Positions 17,518 to 25,282 of a DNA stretch of 47,706 bases are shown one piece after another; position 1 is the stretch's first letter; each line of letters begins with the position of its first letter. Source of the stretch: Leptolinea sp. UBA5203 (GTDB lineage Bacteria > Chloroflexota > Anaerolineae > Anaerolineales > Anaerolineaceae). The notes below the pieces were generated by a model. The model was not told the DNA's origin, did not search any database, and was given only the letters and a program-made list of their open reading frames with translations. The DNA lies in assembly GCA_002412765.1 (NCBI GenBank), contig DHVR01000014.1:1-47706 (forward strand), given 5' to 3'. A program made the position numbers and the translations under genes.

Positions 17518-19121
17518 CGATGAGACCATTCCTAAAACGTGATGGACTGTCCGTTCTAATCGCCATGCTGGGTGCTGTCCTGGTTTGGCTGAGTACCCGT
17601 CAGGGGGCCGGCGTGGGTGGGGATGCCACAATTTATCTTAATTCAGCCAAGAATTTGGTCCAGGGCTTTGGTCTGGGGTTGATCAATCCGGACGGGACTT
17701 TTCGCTTGATCCCATACTTTCCGCCATTTTTTCCGCTGGTCCTAAGCCTTTTTAGCGCACTTCAATTGGATGCGGCTGTGGCGGCTCGTTGGCTACACAT
17801 CCTGCTTTTTGGATTGACCCTCTATATGGTGGTTAAAACTACAGATGAATTAATCCAAGATTGGAAGTTTTCTCTTGCTTTGGGTCTTCTGCTGGCTTTT
17901 TCTCCCGTGCTAGTGCCGGCTTTTTCCTGGGTGATGTCTGAGCCGCTCTCTATTTTTCTGGGGACCCTGTCCATCTTGCTGATACTGACTTTTTTCCGTA
18001 ATCCGGATAAGAAGTGGGCATTCCATGTCTCTGCACTGCTGGCCGGACTCAGCACCCTGACACGCTACGGCGCGATTGTCTATGCGGCTACCGCCTGCAT
18101 CTTGCTGCTCATGTTTTTCAAAGGCAGTCTCTGGCAGCGGATTGGGAAATCCGTGGTTTTTGGCTTTGAAGCCATGTTGCCCGTTGGGATCTGGGCTTGG
18201 GTGGATATTTCCCTGACCCAAACCGTTAGCTCGCGCAGTATCCATTCTTTGGCAGGCAGTGGGGGACGCATCCTAGCTTTCTTTGACGGTTTAAAATCCG
18301 TAATCTTATTTTGGCTATTACCCGATTCCTGGATCCGGCAGCCATTTTACCCTGCCTGGGGAAACACATTGATTCTGGTTGTTTTCCTGCTCATGCTGGT
18401 CCTGGGTGCCTGGTTTTTCTTAAAACAAATACGAACTCACGCGGAACTATTTCGCCTTGGCGTAACCCTGGTACTTTTCTCTGTCCTCTATGTACTCATG
18501 ACTTTGTTTATTTCCTTGATGACTTATCCGCCCATCACCATTGGCACGCGCATGTTCTCACCCATGCATTTGATGATCTTCTGGCTGATTGTTTTGATTT
18601 TAGTTCAGACGTGGAAGTCAGCCTCCAACAGGAAAGTTGTCCCAACGGCCATCCTGTTGGGTTTGATAGTGCTGGTCCTATGGACGGGCTGGCGCGGCAG
18701 CCGCGTTGTGGAAAGCACACTACAGAATGGTTTGGGATTTCAATCCGTCCCCTGGCAGCAATCCGATCTGGTGGCTTTTGTGCGTGAGCTGCCGCAGGAT
18801 CAAGGCATCGTCTCCAATGAGGAGATGGCGTTATTATTTTTGACGGGTCGCCAATCCTACCCGCTGGCGGAGATTTATCAAAATGAACCTTCCGCGGTCT
18901 TCACTAGCTATGGACAGGCAGAATTGCTGGATGTAGGACAGAGACAGTTTAAGGAAAATGATGCGGTGCTGGTTCTGTTTGATTCGATCGATTCCCAATT
19001 TGAAGGTCTTTATTCAGATCAAGCCAGGCAGCGTATTGAAAAACTAACGGATGGTTTACAATTGATTTATCAAGGAATGGATGGTGCTGTGTATCGCTAT
19101 ACAGATACCGTTGAGGAATAA
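17514..19121 (+). CDS. polytopic GT39/ArnT-like membrane glycosyltransferase
   Basis: The protein has 535 residues. The first outer loop has GGDATIYLNSAKNLVQGFGL and then PYFPPFFPLVLSLF, the D-x-x-x-Y-x-x-x-A and PP-x-x-P-L pattern of PMT/ArnT-like GT-C enzymes. About ten membrane segments follow, and a soluble domain from about residue 400 ends the protein. ATG overlaps the previous stop (ATGA). Enzymes of this type use lipid-linked sugars outside the cell. No polyprenyl-phosphate sugar synthase is seen in the window, so its donor must come from elsewhere. Confidence 0.7.
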   Translation: MTMRPFLKRDGLSVLIAMLGAVLVWLSTRQGAGVGGDATIYLNSAKNLVQGFGLGLINPDGTFRLIPYFPPFFPLVLSLFSALQLDAAVAARWLHILLFGLTLYMVVKTTDELIQDWKFSLALGLLLAFSPVLVPAFSWVMSEPLSIFLGTLSILLILTFFRNPDKKWAFHVSALLAGLSTLTRYGAIVYAATACILLLMFFKGSLWQRIGKSVVFGFEAMLPVGIWAWVDISLTQTVSSRSIHSLAGSGGRILAFFDGLKSVILFWLLPDSWIRQPFYPAWGNTLILVVFLLMLVLGAWFFLKQIRTHAELFRLGVTLVLFSVLYVLMTLFISLMTYPPITIGTRMFSPMHLMIFWLIVLILVQTWKSASNRKVVPTAILLGLIVLVLWTGWRGSRVVESTLQNGLGFQSVPWQQSDLVAFVRELPQDQGIVSNEEMALLFLTGRQSYPLAEIYQNEPSAVFTSYGQAELLDVGQRQFKENDAVLVLFDSIDSQFEGLYSDQARQRIEKLTDGLQLIYQGMDGAVYRYTDTVEE

Positions 19122-19182
19122 ACCGTCAAGTGGTAAGATTGATGGTTGCCAACCCTTTAAACAATGAACAGGAAGTAATCTT

Positions 19183-20001
19183 ATGTCAGAATCATCAGCT
19201 GATCCCAAAGGTAAAAATCAAAAGATTCTTGTTATCTTTGGTGGAATTATTGTACTTGCTCTCTTGATCGTGATCATTGTGCTCTCACTATCGCAAATCA
19301 ATCAAAAGAAAGTAGCTGCGGTCACCCAACAAGCGATAACAGTTCAATCCACCAGTGCAATAACCCAAGAAAATACCCCTGAGGTATTAGTTACATCAAC
19401 CCCCACTATTTTGGTGCCTGAAGCAACGGCTACCAAGGTTCTGCCCACTGCCACTGTAGCAATCCCGTTGTCCATTGCCGAAAATGGCTTGCAAATACGC
19501 TGCCTTGCTAGTGATTCCTCCCTGCCCATTGATGCTGCTGCATCATTTTCTGATACTCTCTTTGCAGTCAGTGAAATTGCTCCGACTGCTGAAGGTATAA
19601 AATTGACCATTCCTGTTCGTGCTTGTGCTGTCTTTGTCACATTCACTCAGCCGCTGAAAGAAGATGTTCAGGTGGAGATTTTCCAGGCTTCAGATTCCCA
19701 ATCTTGGTACACTCGATCCCTGGTTAATGACGGGCAATCCGAAAATACTTATTTTACCGTCTTGAGCCATCAATATATTATTGATCCACCTTACTGGAAT
19801 CTTAACTATCGGATGCGAGTTCAGGGGCCAACCCAGACATATTGGGAAGGGCCTTTGTTGGTCAGCCGTATCTTTGCTGGACTGTGTTGGGAAGGCTCTG
19901 TCCCGGATCCGGTAACCCTAAAATGTCCTAATGCCGACAAGCTGGAACGCGAACCACATCCGGATATGCCCACTCTGGTTCCCGGTGGAATTCATAATTA
20001 A
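19183..20001 (+). CDS. membrane-anchored protein of unknown function, tandem copy 1
   Basis: I do not recognise this 272-residue protein. It has a short basic N-terminus, one transmembrane segment at about residues 15-36 (ILVIFGGIIVLALLIVIIVL), a Thr/Ala/Pro-rich linker to about residue 95, and an outside domain. The domain ends with WYTRSL, YIIDPPYWNLNYRM and LCWEGSVPDPVTLKCPN, which carries two of the domain's Cys residues. The next gene has the same layout and end motifs. AGGAAG precedes the ATG. The 61-nt gap before it is larger than most gaps in the run but shows no clear promoter. Confidence 0.8.
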   Translation: MSESSADPKGKNQKILVIFGGIIVLALLIVIIVLSLSQINQKKVAAVTQQAITVQSTSAITQENTPEVLVTSTPTILVPEATATKVLPTATVAIPLSIAENGLQIRCLASDSSLPIDAAASFSDTLFAVSEIAPTAEGIKLTIPVRACAVFVTFTQPLKEDVQVEIFQASDSQSWYTRSLVNDGQSENTYFTVLSHQYIIDPPYWNLNYRMRVQGPTQTYWEGPLLVSRIFAGLCWEGSVPDPVTLKCPNADKLEREPHPDMPTLVPGGIHN

Positions 20002-20034
20002 TCGATAAACAAGTAATTTGCGCAGGAAAATGTT

Positions 20035-20874
20035 ATGAGCCTATCTACCAATAAAATTAAACTAATACTGATTATCGGAGGGATTGTCCTGGTTCTAGTG
20101 ATTGGCACCCTTGCAGTCAGTTCTATGATGGCAACCAAGACGCGAAATGCAGAGGCTACAGCCGCTGTAGAGTTGGCTGCCGCACAGACCGCTACGGAAG
20201 CTGCTATCCCCACCCATACAGCAACTATTGCCCCAACACTTGAGCCCAGTCCCACTGCCACCATGCAGCCGACGGCGGAACCAACCAGTACACCCATCCC
20301 TCCTCTGGGACTCTCTGAGGAAGGAGTGATTCTTTGGAGTGCTCCCGTGGAAATTGGTTTAATACCTGCCAATTTCAAGGACAATCAAGGCGATTATGAA
20401 GGTATTTCTGTTGCATATGAAAAAGATGGAGGGATGGTATTAAAAATCCCTGCCAGTTTTATCGTAATAGATGCACATTTTAATCAACCCATCCCAAGTG
20501 GGGTACAACTGAAAGTGTATGAATTGAAGGCTTTGTCACCCTGGTATACAGCGCCCATGTCTCCCTCCTCCAAGGATGGCAATTCAGGACATTTCCTTAT
20601 TTTACATAGCTATATGATCAATCCGCCCTTTTGGGACATAACCTATCATGTCAAAATTGAAGGCGCTGACGGCAGCGTCTATTGGGAAAAAGACGTAAAA
20701 TTCCTCAAACCCACCCCTAATAGCTGTTGGGATGGAAGTGTGCCGAATCCAGTAACCATGTATTGCCCGAATTATGATGGGGATTGGAACTATTTGGATT
20801 TTGAGAATTTCAATCAGAATGCTGATATATTCACCAGTGGGCAGGTACCCTTGCCCGATAAATATAAAAAGTAA
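20035..20874 (+). CDS. membrane-anchored protein of unknown function, tandem copy 2
   Basis: The 279-residue protein is a diverged paralogue of the preceding one. It has a transmembrane segment at about residues 10-32, an Ala/Thr/Pro-rich linker (PTATMQPTAEPTSTPIPP) and an outside domain with WYTAPM, YMINPPFWDITYHV and SCWDGSVPNPVTMYCPN. The Cys pair and the CW-x-GSVP-x-PVT-x2-CPN pattern are shared with copy 1. The function is unknown; the layout fits a sensor, adaptor or glycan-binding protein next to the membrane. Confidence 0.8.
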   Translation: MSLSTNKIKLILIIGGIVLVLVIGTLAVSSMMATKTRNAEATAAVELAAAQTATEAAIPTHTATIAPTLEPSPTATMQPTAEPTSTPIPPLGLSEEGVILWSAPVEIGLIPANFKDNQGDYEGISVAYEKDGGMVLKIPASFIVIDAHFNQPIPSGVQLKVYELKALSPWYTAPMSPSSKDGNSGHFLILHSYMINPPFWDITYHVKIEGADGSVYWEKDVKFLKPTPNSCWDGSVPNPVTMYCPNYDGDWNYLDFENFNQNADIFTSGQVPLPDKYKK

Positions 20875-20891
20875 ATCAGAAAAGGGATCCA

Positions 20892-21713
20892 ATGACCCAT
20901 ATCCTAGATAAATTTAATCTTGATCAACGAGTAGCCATTGTTACCGGTGGGGCAGGTCTTTTGGGTCGGCAATTCTGCCGGACCCTGGCTCAAGCGGGGG
21001 CAAAAGTCATCATCGCGGATTTGTTTGAAGAGCCCGCGAAAAAATTGGAAGCCACATTGCGGGAAGAGGGCTTGAATGTGTCAGCCTGTCAGGTCAACGT
21101 AACCGACGAAACCTCGGTGGCAGCAATGATCCAGGTTGCTTTGAAGACCTACGGTAGTGTGGATGTTCTGGTATCCAGTGCAGCCATGGATCCGAAATTT
21201 GACGATTCTCAGCAGGGGCAGCACACCAATGATTTCGAAACTTACCCAGTGGCTGCCTTTCGCGAAGCGCTGGATGTGAATCTGACCGGTATGTTCCTGT
21301 GTGCCCGTGAGGCAGTAAAACCCATGCTGGAGCAGAATCGCGGCTCCATCATTAATATCTGCTCAACTTATGGGCTGGTGGGACCGGACCAACGTTTATA
21401 CGAACGTGACGGCAAACCAAAGCAATTCAAACCGGTCTTTTATTCCGTCACCAAAGCCGGAGTGCTTGGCTTAACCCGCTATCTGGCGACCTATTATGCA
21501 GGCACCAATATCCGTGCCAATGCACTGACGCCCGGTGGGGTGTTTAACAATCATGATGATGAATTCTCGCAGAAGTATGCAGCCCGTACGGTAATTGGCC
21601 GTATGGCTGAACAGGACGAGATGAACGGGGCAATCCTGTATCTGGCTTCGGATGCGTCCTCCTATATGACTGGTTCCAACCTGGTGGTGGATGGAGGATG
21701 GACAGCTTGGTAA
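20892..21713 (+). CDS. SDR oxidoreductase, PtmA-like
   Basis: This 273-residue classical SDR has the cofactor motif TGGAGLLG, the Asn in SSAAMD-type loop 4, Ser in NICSTYG and the YSVTK catalytic pair. The ending (MTGSNLVVDGGW) is typical. It is followed with a 16-nt overlap by a NeuA-HAD fusion and then by a NeuB. SDRs of this subgroup (PtmA in Campylobacter) sit beside CMP-nonulosonate genes, so it probably modifies the acidic sugar or its precursor. The exact reaction is unknown. Confidence 0.85.
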   Translation: MTHILDKFNLDQRVAIVTGGAGLLGRQFCRTLAQAGAKVIIADLFEEPAKKLEATLREEGLNVSACQVNVTDETSVAAMIQVALKTYGSVDVLVSSAAMDPKFDDSQQGQHTNDFETYPVAAFREALDVNLTGMFLCAREAVKPMLEQNRGSIINICSTYGLVGPDQRLYERDGKPKQFKPVFYSVTKAGVLGLTRYLATYYAGTNIRANALTPGGVFNNHDDEFSQKYAARTVIGRMAEQDEMNGAILYLASDASSYMTGSNLVVDGGWTAW

Positions 21714-22939
21714 AGAAGCCTGAAGTACTTGCCATCATTCCCGCCAGAGGCGGTTCGAAGGGCATTCCTGGAAAAAATATTCGCGCATTTGCCGGCTACC
21801 CATTAATTGCGTATAGTATTGCGGCTGCAACCCAGTCTATATACGTCACTCGTGTGATTGTCTCAACGGACGATGAAAAAATTGCTTCGGTAGCCCGCCA
21901 GTTCGGCGCAGAAACTCCATTCTTGCGGCCCGCCGAACATGCCCAGGACCTCTCCACGGATTTTCCCGTTTTTGAACACGCCTTAACCTGGCTTAAGGAA
22001 AACGAAGGCTATCAGCCTGATATTGTCATTCAATTACGACCAACCTCGCCCATCCGACCTCCGGATTGCGTGGATAATGCCATTGAAATACTGCTACAGA
22101 ACCCCCAGGCGGATTCTGTGCGCGGGGTGGTGCCTTCCGGACAGAACCCGCACAAAATGTGGAAGATTGATGAGAAGACCAGTGTGATGAAGAATCTGCT
22201 GGATGTTCCCGGTATTAAAGAACCCTATAATGCACCCCGTCAGGAACTGCCGCCGGTTTACTGGCAGACGGGCCATATTGATGCTATCCGCAGCGATACA
22301 ATACTCAAAAAGAAATCCATGTCCGGGGACGTGATCATGCCCTTGATTCTGGATCCGCGTTATACAGTGGATATTGATAACCTCTACGATTGGCAGCGTT
22401 ACGAGTACCTCTATTATGAAGGCGGACTAGAGATGGTCACCCCTGGTCCGCAAAAACGGAAATTTCCTGAAATAGTAAAAATGTTGGTGCTGGATTTTGA
22501 TGGCATTTTGACGGATAACCGGGTGTGGGTGGACAAAAACGGTCATGAATCGGTTGCTGCAAATCGCAGTGACAGCATGGGCATCCGTTTTTTGAGTGGC
22601 AAGGGCGTGGAAGTCTTTGTTTTATCCACTGAAACGGATGGTGTGGTAGCTGCCCGCTGTAAGAAAATGAATGTCCCTGTGATGCAGGGTGTGGAAGAAA
22701 AAGCTGGCGTATTACGCGCAGTGCTCATGGAGAAGGGGATTGACCCAGCCCAGGTGATCTATGCCGGAAATGACGTCAATGATTTACCCTGCTTTCCAAT
22801 TGTCGGTTACGCAGTGACTGTACCGGATGCAATGCCTCCCGTTCTACAGGCGGCGGACTTTATCTTGAAAGAGAAAGGCGGACACGGTGCTGTCCGGGAA
22901 CTTTGTGATTTGATCCTCCATCGATTGGAGAAGGAGTAA
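21698..22939 (+). CDS. neuA: CMP-nonulosonate synthetase fused to KdsC-like HAD phosphatase
   Basis: The 413-residue fusion has an N-terminal cytidylyltransferase (residues 1-235) with IIPARGGSKGIPGKN, IQLRPTSPIR and YTVDIDN, and a C-terminal HAD phosphatase (about 262-410) with nucleophile Asp266 and Asp268 in DFDGILTDN, a Lys in EEKAGVL and GNDVNDLPCF. The first part activates a nonulosonic acid with CTP; the second should remove a phosphate, as KdsC or the KDN-9-phosphate phosphatase does. The same fusion order occurs in animal CMAS. ATG 21698 overlaps the SDR; TTG 21707 is a possible alternative start. The NeuB follows 2 nt later. Confidence 0.92.
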   Translation: MDSLVKKPEVLAIIPARGGSKGIPGKNIRAFAGYPLIAYSIAAATQSIYVTRVIVSTDDEKIASVARQFGAETPFLRPAEHAQDLSTDFPVFEHALTWLKENEGYQPDIVIQLRPTSPIRPPDCVDNAIEILLQNPQADSVRGVVPSGQNPHKMWKIDEKTSVMKNLLDVPGIKEPYNAPRQELPPVYWQTGHIDAIRSDTILKKKSMSGDVIMPLILDPRYTVDIDNLYDWQRYEYLYYEGGLEMVTPGPQKRKFPEIVKMLVLDFDGILTDNRVWVDKNGHESVAANRSDSMGIRFLSGKGVEVFVLSTETDGVVAARCKKMNVPVMQGVEEKAGVLRAVLMEKGIDPAQVIYAGNDVNDLPCFPIVGYAVTVPDAMPPVLQAADFILKEKGGHGAVRELCDLILHRLEKE

Positions 22940-22941
22940 CA

Positions 22942-23814
22942 ATGTCTATATCAGTAAAAATTGGAAATCGCTTGATTGGGGAAGGGCAGCCGACCTATAT
23001 TATTGCCGAGATTGGTATTAATCACAATGGAGATCTGGAAACCGCCAAAGACATGATTCGCGCAGCTCATGAAGTGGGCGCGGACGCAGTGAAATTCCAG
23101 AAACGAACACCCCTGTTGTGTGTTCCTGAGGAACAACGTTCCCAAATGCGCGAGACTCCCTGGGGTTATATCTCTTACTTGGATTATCGTTATAAAGTGG
23201 AATTTGGCGAGACAGAATATCGCGAGATTGACATCCTGTGCAAGTCCCTTGGGATTGACTGGTTTGCCTCTGTCTGGGACACTGAAGCCGTGGATTTCCT
23301 GGAAGCCTTCAAACCGCTGTGTTATAAAGTGCCTTCCGCTTCGTTGACTGACCTTGAATTATTAAAAAAACTGGTGGCCACCGGCCGGCCTTTGATTGTT
23401 TCCACCGGCATGTCCACCATGGAAGAAATTCGGACCTCCATGAAATTGATCCCGATGGACCGCTTGATTATCACCCATACCACCAGTGCTTATCCCTGTG
23501 CGCCGGATGAGTTAAATCTGCGTATGGTAGAAACCCTAAAAGAGGAATTTCCCTGCCCGATTGGCTATTCCGGTCATGAGGTTGGGTTGATCCCATCCGT
23601 TGTTTCCGTTGCGCTGGGTTCCTGTTTGGTGGAACGTCACTTCACTTTGGATCGTGCCATGTGGGGCGGGGACCAGGCGGCATCCGTTGAGCCGGGTGGT
23701 TTCGAACGTCTGGTGAAGTACATTCGGGTCACTGAGCAAGCATTGGGTGACGGTGTTAAAAAAGTTTACGATTCAGAAATTCCTATCCGCAAAAAATTAC
23801 GCCGGGTGCTTTAA
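22942..23814 (+). CDS. neuB: short NeuB-family synthase without SAF domain, 9-phosphate-synthase-like
   Basis: This 290-residue TIM-barrel synthase has IAEIGINHNGD, VKFQKRTP, IVSTGMSTMEE and IGYSGHEVG, followed by VERHFTLDRAMWGGDQAASVEP. The protein stops after the barrel, so the SAF domain found in the NeuB at 8410 is missing. The middle block ending YKVEFGETEYREID and the IGYSGHE-type end resemble NANS/KDN-9-phosphate synthases, which use hexose- or ManNAc-6-phosphate. That fits the phosphatase domain in the gene just upstream. The product is therefore likely a nonulosonate 9-phosphate. GGAG precedes the ATG. Confidence 0.88.
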   Translation: MSISVKIGNRLIGEGQPTYIIAEIGINHNGDLETAKDMIRAAHEVGADAVKFQKRTPLLCVPEEQRSQMRETPWGYISYLDYRYKVEFGETEYREIDILCKSLGIDWFASVWDTEAVDFLEAFKPLCYKVPSASLTDLELLKKLVATGRPLIVSTGMSTMEEIRTSMKLIPMDRLIITHTTSAYPCAPDELNLRMVETLKEEFPCPIGYSGHEVGLIPSVVSVALGSCLVERHFTLDRAMWGGDQAASVEPGGFERLVKYIRVTEQALGDGVKKVYDSEIPIRKKLRRVL

Positions 23815-23842
23815 TCCATCTGCCTGAGCAGGTTAGCCTTCC

Positions 23843-25282
23843 ATGGAAAAATCGTATCGAACCCTGAACGCAATTGGTTGGGGAGTGTTATTTATTACAC
23901 TCCCCATTACCAGTATGCCCTTGGTCTCACGTTTGGTGGGCGGTACCATGGTGGCACCTCCGGCTATGATTTTTCTGGCGCTGATCACCCTGTTCTGGTT
24001 TATCCCCTCCATGCTGCGGGGGGAGAAATTGGCAGTGCAAAATATTCCGCTATTATATTTCTTTCTTGTTGCCTTGATTTCGGCCATGGCTTCGCTTTTT
24101 TTGGAAATCCCCTCCTTTAAACTTCAACCTACTGGGAGAACAACCGTTGAAGCGCTGATCACCCTGGCGTTGGGCATCGGGTATTTCCTAACCATCCAGA
24201 CCTGGATGACTAAAGAGAGCCGGTTACGATTGGTTTTTCAATGGGTAGCCATTAGCGGAGTGGTTTTGATCCTGTGGTCCCTGACCCAGGCTCTGTACTG
24301 GCATATTGATTTGCATTATCCCGCCTGGATGCGCCTGATTCAGGAAAGTCTCTCCAACGGGACTATGTTTGCCCGGCGGGCTACCGGTTTTGCATTTGAG
24401 CCCTCCTGGCTGGCGCATCAATTGAATGTCTTTTATTTTCCCCTCTGGATGGCTGCGGTCTATACCCGGCAAAGTGCCTTCAAATGTCGGGTATGGAAAT
24501 TCCAAATGGAAGATGCTTTACTGCTTGGAGGCATTCTGGTATTGGTATTTACATCCAGCCGAATCGGTTTTCTTGGGTTCATTTTCCTGGCGGCTTTTTT
24601 GTTTTTTGTCTTGCAAAATCACCTAATCCAATGGATCAAAAAAAGGATTCCGAATCCAAAGAAGTGGCACTGGATTCAACCGCTGTTGATTGTCGGTCTG
24701 ATTTTGCTTTATATCAGTTTACTCTTTGGAGCGACAACCTTGATGCAGCAGCGCGATCCGCGCATGAAGGATATGTTTAATCTGGAGACGATTCAAAATG
24801 GGGAATTCTTTACTTATGCCAAGAAACTGACCTTCGCATCCCGTGTGGTATACTGGCAGACCGGATTGCAGATTTTTGAAGATCATCCTGTGTTAGGGGT
24901 AGGGCTGGGGAATGCCGGTTATTATTTTAAGGATGCCATGCCCAATGACGGTTGGGGATTGGTGGAAGTACGCCAGCTCTTAATTCGGGATTCGTCTCTG
25001 CCGAATATCAAAAACCTGTGGGTGCGCTTATTGGCTGAAACCGGTCTGATTGGCTTTTTCAGTTTCCTTGCCTTTTGGGTGACAATTCTCTGGTCTGGAA
25101 ATTATTTACACCAGCACGGCTCTGGACTGGTGAAGACGATCGGTTTTGCTGCGATTTTATCCTGCATTGCCATGATCGGGGAAGGATTCAGCCTGGATAC
25201 CTTCGCCCTGCCTTATACCTGGTTAATATTTGGGATGTGTGTGACTGCCACACGCTCTGATTTCTTAATGGTGGAAGCATAA
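23843..25282 (+). CDS. Wzy/O-antigen-ligase family membrane protein
   Basis: The 479-residue protein has about 10-12 hydrophobic segments. The large outer loop near residues 305-400 carries RVVYWQTGLQIFEDHPVLGVGLGNAGYYF and is preceded by VFTSSRIGFLGF, the pattern of the O-antigen ligase/polymerase domain. These enzymes polymerise repeat units or transfer glycan from polyprenyl diphosphate to an acceptor outside the cell. No Wzx flippase is seen in the window, and an ABC exporter is present, so a ligase-type role is as likely as a polymerase. Confidence 0.85.
   Translation: MEKSYRTLNAIGWGVLFITLPITSMPLVSRLVGGTMVAPPAMIFLALITLFWFIPSMLRGEKLAVQNIPLLYFFLVALISAMASLFLEIPSFKLQPTGRTTVEALITLALGIGYFLTIQTWMTKESRLRLVFQWVAISGVVLILWSLTQALYWHIDLHYPAWMRLIQESLSNGTMFARRATGFAFEPSWLAHQLNVFYFPLWMAAVYTRQSAFKCRVWKFQMEDALLLGGILVLVFTSSRIGFLGFIFLAAFLFFVLQNHLIQWIKKRIPNPKKWHWIQPLLIVGLILLYISLLFGATTLMQQRDPRMKDMFNLETIQNGEFFTYAKKLTFASRVVYWQTGLQIFEDHPVLGVGLGNAGYYFKDAMPNDGWGLVEVRQLLIRDSSLPNIKNLWVRLLAETGLIGFFSFLAFWVTILWSGNYLHQHGSGLVKTIGFAAILSCIAMIGEGFSLDTFALPYTWLIFGMCVTATRSDFLMVEA

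Noticed and set aside
19122..19182. Promoter or terminator in the gap before the tandem anchored proteins
   Set aside because: Only a 4-bp GGTT/AACC hairpin without a T-run and no paired -35/-10 boxes could be found.
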